47,978 nucleotides of DNA from an uncultured SAR116 cluster alpha proteobacterium (lineage in GTDB: Bacteria > Pseudomonadota > Alphaproteobacteria > Puniceispirillales > Marisalimonadaceae): NCBI GenBank assembly GCA_902529515.1, contig CABZWX010000009.1:1-47978 (forward strand), given 5' to 3'. Shown piece after piece: positions 38,858 to 47,919 of the stretch. Below the pieces are notes generated by a model. It did no database searches and had not been told where the DNA came from. It saw only the letters and a program-made list of their open reading frames with translations. The position numbers were made by a program, and so were the translations under genes. The stretch's first letter is position 1; every line of letters starts with the position of its first letter.

Positions 38858-38891
38858 ATTGGAATTAATTGTTGCTTTGTTAACTAATTTT

Positions 38892-38919
38892 TTGAAATTT
38901 AATAACATATTTCTATAAA
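38892..38919 (+). promoter_or_regulatory. predicted sigma-70 promoter for infC
   Basis: TTGAAA (38892-38897) and TATAAA (38914-38919) are 16 bases apart, about 47 bases before the infC start. It would give infC-rpmI-rplT its own transcript apart from thrS. Seen by eye. Confidence 0.45.
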
Positions 38920-38952
38920 ATGTTGTAATACTTATTGAAAATTAAACAATAA

Positions 38953-38968
38953 AGGAGATTTTCATATA
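38953..38968 (+). promoter_or_regulatory. infC ribosome site and AUA start codon
   Basis: AAGGAG ends at 38957 and is followed after 8 bases by ATA at 38966. No ATG, GTG or TTG lies in frame between this site and conserved IF-3 sequence (the next is GTG at 39038, inside the conserved region). Rare start codons on infC allow IF-3 to repress its own translation, as with AUU in E. coli. Confidence 0.75.
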
Positions 38969-39499
38969 GTTGGATTAAATAATACCTCAACAAGTCAAGA
39001 TGGGCCTAGGATTAATGATTTAATTCGAGCTGATAGCGTGCGTTGTATTGGGGCAGATGGGGAGCAATTAGGAGTAATATCCATTAATGAAGCACTTAAG
39101 ATGGCAGAAAATTTAAGCTTAGATTTAGTTGAGATCCAACCAAATGTGGATCCACCTGTGTGTAAAATTCTTGATTATGGTAAGTTTAAATATGAAGCTC
39201 AAAAAAGAAAGAATGTAGCAAGAAAAAAGCAAAAGATTATTGATGTAAAAGAAATTAAATTAAGACCTAACATAGATAATAATGACTTTTTTGTAAAAAT
39301 GAAACAAGTTAAAAAGTTTATTGAAAATGGTGATAAGGTAAAGATAACTCTCAGGTTCAGAGGAAGAGAAATGGCTCATCATAGTCTAGGTGCTACTGTG
39401 TTAGATAGAGTTAAAGATGATACTGAAGAATTATGTAAAGTGGAAACATTACCAAAGTTAGAAGGAAGACAAATGGTAATGATATTAGCACCCAAATAG
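38966..39499 (+). CDS. infC: translation initiation factor IF-3
   Basis: IF-3 binds the 30S subunit, prevents early subunit joining and checks the start codon. The 177-residue product has the N-terminal domain with [14 protein letters not shown] and GEQLGVIS, a lysine-rich linker, then the C-terminal domain with KEIKLRP and [12 protein letters not shown] set the start at ATA 38966 because the ribosome site fits and conserved N-terminal residues lie upstream of the first GTG (39038). A start at the GTG would cut off about 24 residues, including PRIN. Confidence 0.95.
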   Translation: MVGLNNTSTSQDGPRINDLIRADSVRCIGADGEQLGVISINEALKMAENLSLDLVEIQPNVDPPVCKILDYGKFKYEAQKRKNVARKKQKIIDVKEIKLRPNIDNNDFFVKMKQVKKFIENGDKVKITLRFRGREMAHHSLGATVLDRVKDDTEELCKVETLPKLEGRQMVMILAPK

Positions 39500-39552
39500 C
39501 AGAAATAATAATATTGATAATAAAATAAAACTTTATGTTGCTAACTTTATTT

Positions 39553-39568
39553 AGCTTATGTATAAGCT
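39553..39568 (+). promoter_or_regulatory. small hairpin between infC and rpmI
   Basis: AGCTTA (39553-39558) and TAAGCT (39563-39568) form a perfect 6-bp stem with a 4-base loop in the 102-base gap. It might be a leader element for rpmI-rplT, which L20 represses in other bacteria, or an mRNA-processing site. No T-run follows, so it is not a clear terminator. Confidence 0.35.
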
Positions 39569-39601
39569 TTGATACAATTAATTGTTTATTGAGAGACTAT
39601 T

Positions 39602-39799
39602 ATGCCTAAACTAAAAACCAAAAGTGGTGCAAAAAAAAGATTCAGTCTTACTTCATCTGGTAAAATAAAAGGTAGCCCAGCCTATCTTAGTCATAACCTT
39701 CGTAAAAGATCTCAAAAAATGAAAAGACAAGCTCGTGGTACAATGATACTCAGTGAATCCGATGCAAAAATTGTCAAGCAATTTATACCCTACGCTTAA
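39602..39799 (+). CDS. rpmI: 50S ribosomal protein L35
   Basis: This is a 65-residue basic protein beginning [14 protein letters not shown] and containing [13 protein letters not shown], the L35 pattern. It is part of the 50S subunit. It lies between infC and rplT, the near-universal order, with GAGAG before the ATG. rplT starts 12 bases after its stop. Confidence 0.97.
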   Translation: MPKLKTKSGAKKRFSLTSSGKIKGSPAYLSHNLRKRSQKMKRQARGTMILSESDAKIVKQFIPYA

Positions 39800-39811
39800 A
39801 GGAGTTATTTA

Positions 39812-40168
39812 ATGGCTAGAGTAAAAAGAGGTGTTACAACTCACGCTAGACACCGAAAAGTAATTAAAGCTGCAAAAGGTTATTATGGAGCTAGAAAAAA
39901 TTTATTTACTGTAGCAACTCAGGCTATTGAAAAAGCTAGCCAATATGCGTATAGGGATCGTAGAAATAAGAAGCGCAATTTTAGGGGGCTTTGGATACAA
40001 AGAATAAATGCAGGCTCTCGTTTACATGGCTTAAATTACTCTGAGTTTATAAATGGGCTTAAATTAGCTAGAATTGAAATAGATAGAAAAATTTTATCAG
40101 ATTTAGCTGTTTATGAACCACTAGCATTTGAAGAATTAGTTTCAAAAGCCAAGTCTGCTTCTGCTTGA
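39812..40168 (+). CDS. rplT: 50S ribosomal protein L20
   Basis: This is a 118-residue RNA-binding protein beginning [16 protein letters not shown], with [16 protein letters not shown] in the conserved helix region. It is needed early in 50S assembly and in other bacteria represses its own operon by binding the rpmI leader. AAAGGAG precedes the ATG. pheS follows after 66 bases. Confidence 0.98.
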   Translation: MARVKRGVTTHARHRKVIKAAKGYYGARKNLFTVATQAIEKASQYAYRDRRNKKRNFRGLWIQRINAGSRLHGLNYSEFINGLKLARIEIDRKILSDLAVYEPLAFEELVSKAKSASA

Positions 40169-40234
40169 TATTTAAAATTTTCAATAAGTAATGTAGATTA
40201 TTGCAAATACATTAAATTAGGTTTTTAATAAATT

Positions 40235-41350
40235 ATGGTTTCTGAACTAAAGGAAGATCTTCAAAACTTATTAACTAATATAACAATAAGTATACAAAAT
40301 TCTAAATCATTAACTGAACTTGAAAATATTAGAGTTAATTCTTTGGGTAAAAAAGGTTCTGTTACACTCTATTTAAGGAATTTAAGAGATTATGATATAG
40401 ATACAAAAAAAGAATTTGGATCTTATTTAAACGATATTAAGAGCCAAATAATTAAATTAATTTTAGACAAAAAATCTTTTTTCAAAAAAGAACATTTAAA
40501 AGAAAAACTTAATTCAGAAAAAATAGATATTTCTCTTACACCCTATGAAGCTGAAATAGGTACTTTACATCCTCTTTCAAGAACAATAGAAGAATTATGT
40601 GCTATTTTTGCAGATATGGGTTTTTCTATTGTTGAAGGTCCTGACATCGAAAGTGATTATTATAACTTTACTGCATTAAACATCCCTGAAGAACATCCAG
40701 CACGTCAAGAACATGATACTTTTTATCTTCAACCAGATATTAATGGACAAAGAAAAGTATTAAGGACTCACACAAGTCCAGTTCAAATTAGGACAATGGA
40801 AAAAATAGATTTAAAAAATTTTGAAGAAATTAGGTATATTATACCTGGAAGAACATATAGATCTGATCATGATGCTACTCATTCTCCAATGTTTCATCAA
40901 TGTGAAGGGATAGTGCTTGGTAAGAATATAAATATGGGTCATTTAAAAGGATGTTTAATAGAATTTTGTAGAACTTATTTTAACGAAGATAATTTACCAG
41001 TTCGTTTTAGACCCAGCTATTTCCCTTTTACAGAACCATCAGCAGAGGTAGATATTGGTTGCAAAAAAGAAAATGATGGAAGCCTGGTGATAGGTGAGGG
41101 TGAAGATTGGTTAGAAATTCTAGGATCGGGTATGGTTCATCCAAGAGTTTTACAAGGTGTTGGGATTGATCCATTAAAGTATCAAGGCTTTGCATTTGGA
41201 ATGGGTTTAGAAAGACTAACTATGTTAAAGTATGGAATCCCTGATTTGAGACCTTTTTATGATAGTGATCTAAGATGGCTAAAACATTATGGATTTTTAC
41301 CTTTTGACAATCCAAGCTTACACTCTGGTTTGAATGGTGTATTTTCATGA
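40235..41350 (+). CDS. pheS: phenylalanyl-tRNA synthetase alpha subunit
   Basis: This is the catalytic subunit (371 residues) of the alpha2-beta2 enzyme. An N-terminal coiled-coil of about 95 residues binds tRNA-Phe. The class II core has motif 2 in GRTYRSDHDATHSPMFHQ and motif 3 in FGMGLERLTMLKYGIPDLR. The length is slightly longer than E. coli PheS (327), similar to other alphaproteobacteria. Its last 4 bases overlap the pheT start. Confidence 0.98.
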   Translation: MVSELKEDLQNLLTNITISIQNSKSLTELENIRVNSLGKKGSVTLYLRNLRDYDIDTKKEFGSYLNDIKSQIIKLILDKKSFFKKEHLKEKLNSEKIDISLTPYEAEIGTLHPLSRTIEELCAIFADMGFSIVEGPDIESDYYNFTALNIPEEHPARQEHDTFYLQPDINGQRKVLRTHTSPVQIRTMEKIDLKNFEEIRYIIPGRTYRSDHDATHSPMFHQCEGIVLGKNINMGHLKGCLIEFCRTYFNEDNLPVRFRPSYFPFTEPSAEVDIGCKKENDGSLVIGEGEDWLEILGSGMVHPRVLQGVGIDPLKYQGFAFGMGLERLTMLKYGIPDLRPFYDSDLRWLKHYGFLPFDNPSLHSGLNGVFS

Positions 41351-43749
41351 AATTTACATGGAAATGGTTACTTGATCATCTAGAAACTGATAAAAAATTA
41401 TCAGAAATTTTGGAAACACTCCCAAAACTTGGTTTAGAGGTTGCATCAGTTGTTAATTTAGCAGAGGATTTAAAAAGTTTTATATCAGTCGAAATTATAG
41501 ATGTAAAAAAACACCCAAATGCAGATAAACTTAATGTTTGTAAGGTATTTGACGGGGAACATACATTTAACGTTGTTTGTGGAGCTCCTAATGTCAAATT
41601 AGGCATGAAAAGTGTTTTTGCAAATATAGGAACATTTATTCCTGGTCTAAATTTAAAATTAAAAAAAGGTAAAATTAGAGGAGAAGAATCCTTTGGTATG
41701 TTATGTTCAGAAAAAGAGTTAACACTATCTGAAAATCATAACGGAATCATCGAACTAGAAAGTTCATCTAAACTTGGTTTGTCAGTCTCAGATATTCTGG
41801 ATTTAAATGACCCAATTATAGAAATTGAAATAACTCCTAATAGAGGGGATTGCTTGGGTGTAAGAGGTATCGCTAGAGATTTAGCAGCAGCTGGGTTAGG
41901 AAATTTAAAGGAATTAGATGTTGTATTTAGTGATGGTGAATTTGATAGTATTATAAATTGGCGCGTTGAATTGGATGAGGATGAAAAATATCTTTGTCCA
42001 AAGGTTTTTGGGAGATCATTTACCAATCTGAAAAATGATGAATCTCCATTATGGCTTAAAAACAGATTAATAGCTGTTGATCAAAGACCAATAAGTTCAA
42101 TTGTAGATATAACTAATTATATTATGATAGATATAGGAAGACCTTTACACGCGTATGATATAGATAAGATTAAAGGTACAATTCTTAAAATTTCAAAATC
42201 AAAAAAAGGTGATAAGTTTTCTGCACTTAATGGAAATACTTATGAGTTAGATGATAATATGCTTGTTATTTCTGATGCAGAAAGTATAGATGATTTAGCT
42301 GGTATAATGGGGGGAGAAAGAACAGGAGTAACTGCAAATACTACAAAAATGTTTTTAGAGGCTGCTATTTTCGACCCAGTTTCAATAGCGAACACTGGTA
42401 GAAAATTAAACTTAAACTCTGATGCTAGATATAGATTTGAAAGAGGGTTAGATTATAATTCTCCTGAAACTGTAATGCATTATGCAGCTGCAATGATCAA
42501 AAAGATTTGTGGTGGAAAATTTAGTAAAGTTGTTAAATCTAAATTAGAACAAAAAAACAGGATAATTAAATTTGATCCAAAAATGACTTATCAACTAACT
42601 GGTGTTAAAGTTGAAAAAGAATTATCTAAATCAATTTTAGAAAAATTGGGTTTTAAAATTATCTCCGTAGAAAATAATTGGGACATTACGCCTCCAAGTT
42701 GGAGACCTGATATAGATGGTATTGCAGATATTGTTGAAGAAATAATTAGAATAAATGGGTATGATAAAATACCTTCAATAAAATTATCAAGAAGCAATTA
42801 TATTGCAAAGCCAGCAATGAGTGTTAAGCATCGTCAAGCATTTTTTGCTTCAAGAACACTAGCAAGTAGAGGTTATAATGAAGTTATTACTTTTTCATTT
42901 TTAAATAAGGCAATGACTGATCAATTCAATGGAGGTGGATCTTGTTTAAATTTGATTAACCCGATCTCTTCAGAATTGACGGATATGAGACCTTCAATAA
43001 TTCCCAATCTATTATTAGCAGTACAAAAAAATGTAAATATAGGTGCTCAAGATTTCTCCTTTTTTGAGATAGGACCAATTTTTAAGGGTGATAGTCTTGA
43101 TGAACAAATAAGCACAATTACTGGAATAAGATACGGTGACAGAATTAAAAAAGATTGGCAAAAAGAAGCGGTCAAATTTGATTTCTACGATATCAAACTT
43201 GATGTAATCAAGGTATTGGACACAATAGGTGTTCCTAAAAATAGTCTGAAAATTTTTGATCAAGCTCCAAGGTATTTTCATCCAGGCAGAAGTGCAGTTT
43301 TTAAAATTGGCCAGAATATTATAGCTAATTTTGGTGAAATTCATCCTGAAATTGGGGATTCTTTTGGATTAAATAAATCAGCAATCAGTTTTGAAATATT
43401 TTATGAAAATATACCATTGCCAAAAAAGAATAAAATTTCTAGACCAATGCTAAAAATATCTAATTTGCAACCAGTTACAAGAGAATTTGCATTTCTTATA
43501 GATGAAAAAATAGAATCTGAAAGAATATGTCAGATTGTGAAATCCGTTAACAAAGATTTAATAACAGACGTTATAATACTTGATATATATAGGGGTGAAA
43601 AAATTCCTCAACATATGAAATCTATTGCAATTAAAGTTACAATTCAACCTATTCAAGAAACATTTACTGATTCCGCATTAGAAGAAATTAGTGCTGACTT
43701 AATAAATGCTATTGAGAAGAAATTATCAGGCACTTTAAGAGAATTTTAA
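41347..43749 (+). CDS. pheT: phenylalanyl-tRNA synthetase beta subunit
   Basis: This is an 800-residue structural and editing subunit. From the N-terminus it has the tRNA-binding OB domain (KKHPNADKLNVCKV, VCGAPNV), the B3/B4 editing domain (SIVDITNYIMIDIGRPLHAYD), the B5 domain (ITPPSWRPDIDG), a degenerate class II fold (ISSELTDMRPSI) and the C-terminal ferredoxin-like anticodon-binding domain. It overlaps pheS by 4 bases, so the subunits are translationally coupled. Confidence 0.98.
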   Translation: MKFTWKWLLDHLETDKKLSEILETLPKLGLEVASVVNLAEDLKSFISVEIIDVKKHPNADKLNVCKVFDGEHTFNVVCGAPNVKLGMKSVFANIGTFIPGLNLKLKKGKIRGEESFGMLCSEKELTLSENHNGIIELESSSKLGLSVSDILDLNDPIIEIEITPNRGDCLGVRGIARDLAAAGLGNLKELDVVFSDGEFDSIINWRVELDEDEKYLCPKVFGRSFTNLKNDESPLWLKNRLIAVDQRPISSIVDITNYIMIDIGRPLHAYDIDKIKGTILKISKSKKGDKFSALNGNTYELDDNMLVISDAESIDDLAGIMGGERTGVTANTTKMFLEAAIFDPVSIANTGRKLNLNSDARYRFERGLDYNSPETVMHYAAAMIKKICGGKFSKVVKSKLEQKNRIIKFDPKMTYQLTGVKVEKELSKSILEKLGFKIISVENNWDITPPSWRPDIDGIADIVEEIIRINGYDKIPSIKLSRSNYIAKPAMSVKHRQAFFASRTLASRGYNEVITFSFLNKAMTDQFNGGGSCLNLINPISSELTDMRPSIIPNLLLAVQKNVNIGAQDFSFFEIGPIFKGDSLDEQISTITGIRYGDRIKKDWQKEAVKFDFYDIKLDVIKVLDTIGVPKNSLKIFDQAPRYFHPGRSAVFKIGQNIIANFGEIHPEIGDSFGLNKSAISFEIFYENIPLPKKNKISRPMLKISNLQPVTREFAFLIDEKIESERICQIVKSVNKDLITDVIILDIYRGEKIPQHMKSIAIKVTIQPIQETFTDSALEEISADLINAIEKKLSGTLREF

Positions 43750-43768
43750 TTTAAAACTCTAGTCAAAA

Positions 43769-43844
43769 TGGTGCCGCCAACTGGATTTGAACCAGTGACC
43801 TCGTCATTACCAATGACGCGCTCTACCGCTGGAGCTATGGCGGC
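43769..43844 (-). tRNA. tRNA-Thr (anticodon GGT)
   Basis: This 76-base cloverleaf lies on the minus strand: acceptor GCCGCCA/TGGCGGC with seven perfect pairs, D-arm GCTCCAGCGGTAGAGC, anticodon stem CGTCA/TGACG with loop TTGGTAA, T-loop TTCAAAT and encoded CCA. It reads ACC and ACU. It is alone on its strand, facing the 3' end of pheT 19 bases away. Confidence 0.97.
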
Positions 43845-43958
43845 ACAATATTATTTCTTAACTTAAATATGTTTTCACTAATGACAAGTTTTTTTATGGA
43901 TATATATTAATACATGAACTTTAACCAAAATAAGTAAAACTTGTAAGATTTCGAAAAT

Positions 43959-44126
43959 ATGACTAAAAAAAATAAAGATTACGAAAATAATTTAGCAGCT
44001 TCATTAAAAAGTAATTTGAAGCTTAGAAAAAAGCAGGTTTCAGAAAGATATGAGAATAAAATTATTGGGAAAAGGACTAATAAAATTGGTCAATCAAGAC
44101 TTTTTGATAAAGATAATAAAAAGTAA
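43959..44126 (+). CDS. small basic hypothetical protein upstream of murA
   Basis: This is a 55-codon ORF, MTKKNKDYENN onward, ending 11 bases before the murA ATG. The product is rich in Lys and Asn. The segment LAASLKSNLKLRKKQVSER resembles the LxxxLRxNLxRRKxQ pattern I recall in short alphaproteobacterial proteins encoded just before murA. It is too short for many gene finders. The resemblance and position support it as a real gene; no function is known. Confidence 0.65.
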   Translation: MTKKNKDYENNLAASLKSNLKLRKKQVSERYENKIIGKRTNKIGQSRLFDKDNKK

Positions 44127-44137
44127 TTTAAATTAAA

Positions 44138-45415
44138 ATGAAAAGTTTTACTAACAATAATGATGAAAAAATTTATATTACAGGTAAACAAAAATTAACT
44201 GGAAAGGTTAATATTAGCGGAGCCAAAAATGCTGCTTTGCCACTGATGGCGCTCTCTTTAATAATTAATAAAGATTTTAATCTTTATAATGTACCTGATT
44301 TAGCTGACACCAGATTAATGTCTAACTTATTGGTTGATTTAGGTATTGCAATAAACTGGAAAAAAGGAAATTTAAATTTTTACGGAAAACCAAAAAAAGA
44401 TGAGGCTTCTTATGATTTAGTTAGACAGATGAGAGCATCAATTCTTGTTTTAGGACCTTTGTTAGCTTCAAAAGGTTCAGCAAAAGTACCTCTTCCTGGG
44501 GGCTGTGCTATAGGTAGTAGACCTATTGATTTACATGTTATGGTAATGAAAGCACTTGGAGCAAATGTTAAATTCGATAGCGGTTTTATTATAAGTTCTT
44601 TAAGCAATGAGGGATTAAAAGGTGGTATCATTAATTTTCCTAAAGTTTCAGTAGGTGCTACTGAAAGTGCATTAATGACAGCTGTGTTGGCTAAAGGTCA
44701 AACAAAAATCTTTAATGCTGCAAAAGAACCTGAAGTAACTGACCTTGCAAATTGCTTGAACAAAGCAGGTGCAGATATAAAGGGTGTTGGAACGGGTAAT
44801 TTAGTAATTAATGGTGTTAGAAAGCTGAACAAAGTTTCTCATTCAGTTGTTTCTGATAGAATAGAGGCAGGATCTTTTGCAATAGCATCTAGCATCACCA
44901 TGGGTAACGTAGAAATAAATAATATTAACCCTAAAAATTTAATTGAGTTTGTAAATGTTCTAGAATTAACTGGAAGTAAAGTTGAAATTTTTGAAAATTC
45001 AATGAACGTTTCTTGTTTACAAAGACCTAAAACATATAATGTAGATACAAATCCTTATCCTGGATTTCCAACTGATTTACAAGCTCAATATATGGCACTA
45101 ATGGCAATAGCGAATGGAAGAACATTAATTAAAGAGACTATTTTTGAAAATAGATTTATGCACGTTCCTGAACTATTGAGAATGGGAGCAAAAATATCTG
45201 TTAAGCATCAAGAAGCAGAAATCCATGGAGTAGAAAATTTGAAAGGTGCTAAAGTAATGGCTTCAGATTTAAGAGCCTCTATGTGTTTAATAATTGCAGC
45301 GTTAGCTGCTTCTGGTACAAGTGAAATTGATGGTTTAAACCATTTAGATAGAGGGTATGAAAATTTAGAAGATAAATTAACTAACCTTGGCGCAATAATA
45401 AAAAGGTCAAATTGA
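44138..45415 (+). CDS. murA: UDP-N-acetylglucosamine 1-carboxyvinyltransferase
   Basis: MurA performs the first committed step of peptidoglycan synthesis, adding enolpyruvate to UDP-GlcNAc. The 425-residue protein has SGAKNAALPLMA near the N-terminus with the key Lys and Asn, and the active-site loop LPGGCAIGSRPIDLH with catalytic Cys123, the residue attacked by fosfomycin. NPYPGFPTDLQAQ and LRASMCLIIAAL are typical later segments. It shares a fold with AroA, also in this window. Confidence 0.98.
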   Translation: MKSFTNNNDEKIYITGKQKLTGKVNISGAKNAALPLMALSLIINKDFNLYNVPDLADTRLMSNLLVDLGIAINWKKGNLNFYGKPKKDEASYDLVRQMRASILVLGPLLASKGSAKVPLPGGCAIGSRPIDLHVMVMKALGANVKFDSGFIISSLSNEGLKGGIINFPKVSVGATESALMTAVLAKGQTKIFNAAKEPEVTDLANCLNKAGADIKGVGTGNLVINGVRKLNKVSHSVVSDRIEAGSFAIASSITMGNVEINNINPKNLIEFVNVLELTGSKVEIFENSMNVSCLQRPKTYNVDTNPYPGFPTDLQAQYMALMAIANGRTLIKETIFENRFMHVPELLRMGAKISVKHQEAEIHGVENLKGAKVMASDLRASMCLIIAALAASGTSEIDGLNHLDRGYENLEDKLTNLGAIIKRSN

Positions 45416-45442
45416 TAATAGAAAAATGTTATAGTGAGTTTA

Positions 45443-45862
45443 ATGACTATCGAAAACAAAATCCGACTTAATGCTCTCAATAATGATGATTTAAAAATTT
45501 TCTCATTTCTTTGTCAAGACGCGATAATTTCTAAAGAAGAAATTTTTTATGACAAAACAAAAAAGATGTTTGTAGCTACATTAACAAGATATTGTTGGGA
45601 ACAACAAAAATCAAATGACAATAATATTAATTATAGAGTTGTAACTGGTTTGCTAATTAGAAATGTTAAAAATGTTGAATATATTAACTTTAAAACTAAA
45701 ATACCTTTTTATAATTTATTAGCGATAACATATGAAAATGAAAATGTTAATCTCAATTTATCAATGTCTTCAATAATAAAGTTAGATTGTAATGATATTA
45801 ATGCAACTATTGAGGATATAGATGTTCCTTGGCCAACCAAACTAAAACCCTTGCACAAATAA
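45443..45862 (+). CDS. DUF2948 family protein
   Basis: This is a 139-residue protein of unknown function. It shows the DUF2948 pattern IRLNALNNDDLKIFSFLCQDAI at the start, RYCWE in the middle and ending CNDINATIEDIDVPWPTKLKPLHK. I chose ATG 45443 over GTG 45434 on the basis of spacing to the GAG upstream. In alphaproteobacteria this family lies between murA and hisD, as here except that hisG intervenes. Confidence 0.88.
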   Translation: MTIENKIRLNALNNDDLKIFSFLCQDAIISKEEIFYDKTKKMFVATLTRYCWEQQKSNDNNINYRVVTGLLIRNVKNVEYINFKTKIPFYNLLAITYENENVNLNLSMSSIIKLDCNDINATIEDIDVPWPTKLKPLHK

Positions 45863-45880
45863 TTTTATAGGAAATAATTA

Positions 45881-46540
45881 ATGACTTTAGATAAAAGTTT
45901 AAATATTGCTTTACCAAAGGGTAGGATTTTAGATTCAGTGCTTCCAATTTTGTTAAAAGTTGGTATTGAGCCTGAAAAATCTTTTTTTGATAGAAATGAC
46001 CGTAAGTTGAAGTTTAATACAAATATAAATAATATAGATATAATAAGAGTAAGATCTTTTGATGTTGTCACATTTTTAGCTTATGGCGCTGCTCAAATGG
46101 CTTTCGTTGGTAGTGACATTTTAAATGAATTTAATCATTCTGAAGTTTATTCTCCTTTAGATCTCAATATAGGGAAGTGTAAAATGGTTGTTGCAGCTGA
46201 AAAAGATGTTATTGCCGACGAGGATCCAAGGTCTTGGAGTCATGTTCGTGTTGCTACTAAATATCCTAATATCACAAGAAAACATTTTGAAGCTAGAGGT
46301 GTTCATGCAGAGTGCATAAAGTTAAATGGTGCGATGGAACTTGCTCCATCAATGGGTTTATGTAAAAGAATAGTAGATTTGGTTGAAACTGGCTCTACTT
46401 TAAAAGCTAATGGTTTGGTTATAGTTGAGAAAATTTGTGAAGTTTCAACAAGATTAGCCGTAAATAGGAGTTACATGAAAACTAACTTAAAAACTATACA
46501 ACCTTGGATTGAAAAGGTTGAGGAAGTAATAAATGTCTAA
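45881..46540 (+). CDS. hisG: ATP phosphoribosyltransferase, short form
   Basis: HisG catalyses the first step of histidine synthesis, ATP plus PRPP to phosphoribosyl-ATP. The 219-residue length marks the short form, which lacks the C-terminal regulatory domain and in known cases needs HisZ. Catalytic segments are present: LNIALPKGRI at the N-terminus, MAFVGSDIL, and the PRPP loop DLVETGSTLKANGL. HisZ is not in the window. It overlaps the start of hisD by 8 bases. Confidence 0.95.
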   Translation: MTLDKSLNIALPKGRILDSVLPILLKVGIEPEKSFFDRNDRKLKFNTNINNIDIIRVRSFDVVTFLAYGAAQMAFVGSDILNEFNHSEVYSPLDLNIGKCKMVVAAEKDVIADEDPRSWSHVRVATKYPNITRKHFEARGVHAECIKLNGAMELAPSMGLCKRIVDLVETGSTLKANGLVIVEKICEVSTRLAVNRSYMKTNLKTIQPWIEKVEEVINV

Positions 46541-47840
46541 ATTTAAAACTAGATATATTAATTATACAGATAGAAGCTTTAAAAAAAAATTTAACAATTT
46601 GATAAATGGTGAAAGAAAATCAAACAATAAAATTAACACTACAGTTACAAAAATTTTAAAAGAAATACTTGAAAAGAGTGATGATGGTCTAATTTATTGT
46701 GTAGGTGAATTCGATAAAATAAAAGTTAAAAAAATTAAAGACCTATTCATTTCAAAAGATACCTTGAAAAAAGCATACGATGGACTTAAAACTGACCAGA
46801 AAAAAGCATTAAATATTGCAGCTAAAAGAATAAAGCAATTTCATAGTCAACAAATTCCTAAAAACTTCAGTTATAAAGATAATCTAAAAGTTAATTTAGG
46901 TTTATCTTACTCTCCAATAAACTCCGCAGGTTTTTATGTTCCTGGAGGTAAAGCAATTTATCCATCATCAGTATTAATGAACGCAATACCCGCTTTAGTT
47001 GCGGGTGTTGAAAGGAGAGTACTTGTAAGTCCAATTTCAGATATAAATCAATCATCTATCGTTCTTGCAGCTGCTCATGTTGCAAAAGTGACAGAATTTA
47101 TTCGTATGGGTGGAGCCCATGCTGTTGCTGCACTTGCATACGGTACTAAGTCTATTTCATCTGTAGATAAAATTGTGGGTCCTGGAAATGCTTACGTTGC
47201 AGAAGCTAAAAGACAAGTATTTGGTCAAGTAGGAATTGACTCAATTGCTGGACCTTCAGAGGTTTTAATCGTATGTGATGAAACAGCCAACGCTGATCAT
47301 GTTGCTATAGATCTATTATCACAAGCTGAACATGATGAATTAGCCCAGTCTATTTTAATAACAACAAGTAAAGAAATAGCAGCAAAAGTAAAGCTTTCGG
47401 TAGAAAAACTTCTTATTGAAATATCTAGATCCAAAATAGCTAGTTCTTCATGGTATGATTTTGGAGCTATAATTTTAGTTGAAAACTTAAATCAAGCTAT
47501 TGAATTAATAAATATAAAAGCACCTGAACATTTACAATTAATTCTTAAAAATGCACAAAAGGTTATAAAAGAAATAAAAAATGCAGGAGCTATCTTTGTT
47601 GGCCCTTATACTCCTGAAGCAGTGGGTGATTATATTGCTGGACCAAATCACGTTCTTCCAACAAACGGAACAGCAAAGTTTTCGAGTGGATTAGGAGTTA
47701 TAGATTTTTATAAAAGAACCACTATAGTTAACTTTAATAAAAATAGCCTCAATGAACTTGGAAAACATGTAATAACATTAGCTGAAGCAGAGGGTTTAGA
47801 GGCACATGCAAGATCTATTTCAATCAGAACAGATAAATAA
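46533..47840 (+). CDS. hisD: histidinol dehydrogenase
   Basis: HisD oxidises histidinol to histidine in two NAD-dependent steps. The 435-residue protein shows the NAD-binding GFYVPGGKAIYPSSVLM segment, GPGNAYVAEAKR, the zinc and catalytic region LLSQAEHDE, and the late segment AGPNHVLPT. It begins inside the end of hisG, so translation is coupled. infA follows 79 bases later. Confidence 0.97.
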   Translation: MSKFKTRYINYTDRSFKKKFNNLINGERKSNNKINTTVTKILKEILEKSDDGLIYCVGEFDKIKVKKIKDLFISKDTLKKAYDGLKTDQKKALNIAAKRIKQFHSQQIPKNFSYKDNLKVNLGLSYSPINSAGFYVPGGKAIYPSSVLMNAIPALVAGVERRVLVSPISDINQSSIVLAAAHVAKVTEFIRMGGAHAVAALAYGTKSISSVDKIVGPGNAYVAEAKRQVFGQVGIDSIAGPSEVLIVCDETANADHVAIDLLSQAEHDELAQSILITTSKEIAAKVKLSVEKLLIEISRSKIASSSWYDFGAIILVENLNQAIELINIKAPEHLQLILKNAQKVIKEIKNAGAIFVGPYTPEAVGDYIAGPNHVLPTNGTAKFSSGLGVIDFYKRTTIVNFNKNSLNELGKHVITLAEAEGLEAHARSISIRTDK

Positions 47841-47919
47841 TATAAAAAATATTATATAAAAATCTTGACTAATTAGACATAATAGTGAGATTAAACTTAA
47901 ATTTTAAAGAAGAGGTTAA

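Noticed and set aside
43015..43344. 109-codon minus-strand ORF inside pheT
   Set aside because: It lies fully within the B5/core region of pheT and has no family resemblance; AT-rich coding sequence readily gives such open frames.
47841..47919. Promoter for infA at TTGACT (about 47863)
   Set aside because: No acceptable -10 lies at 16-18 bases; the nearest TAAT-like element is too close.
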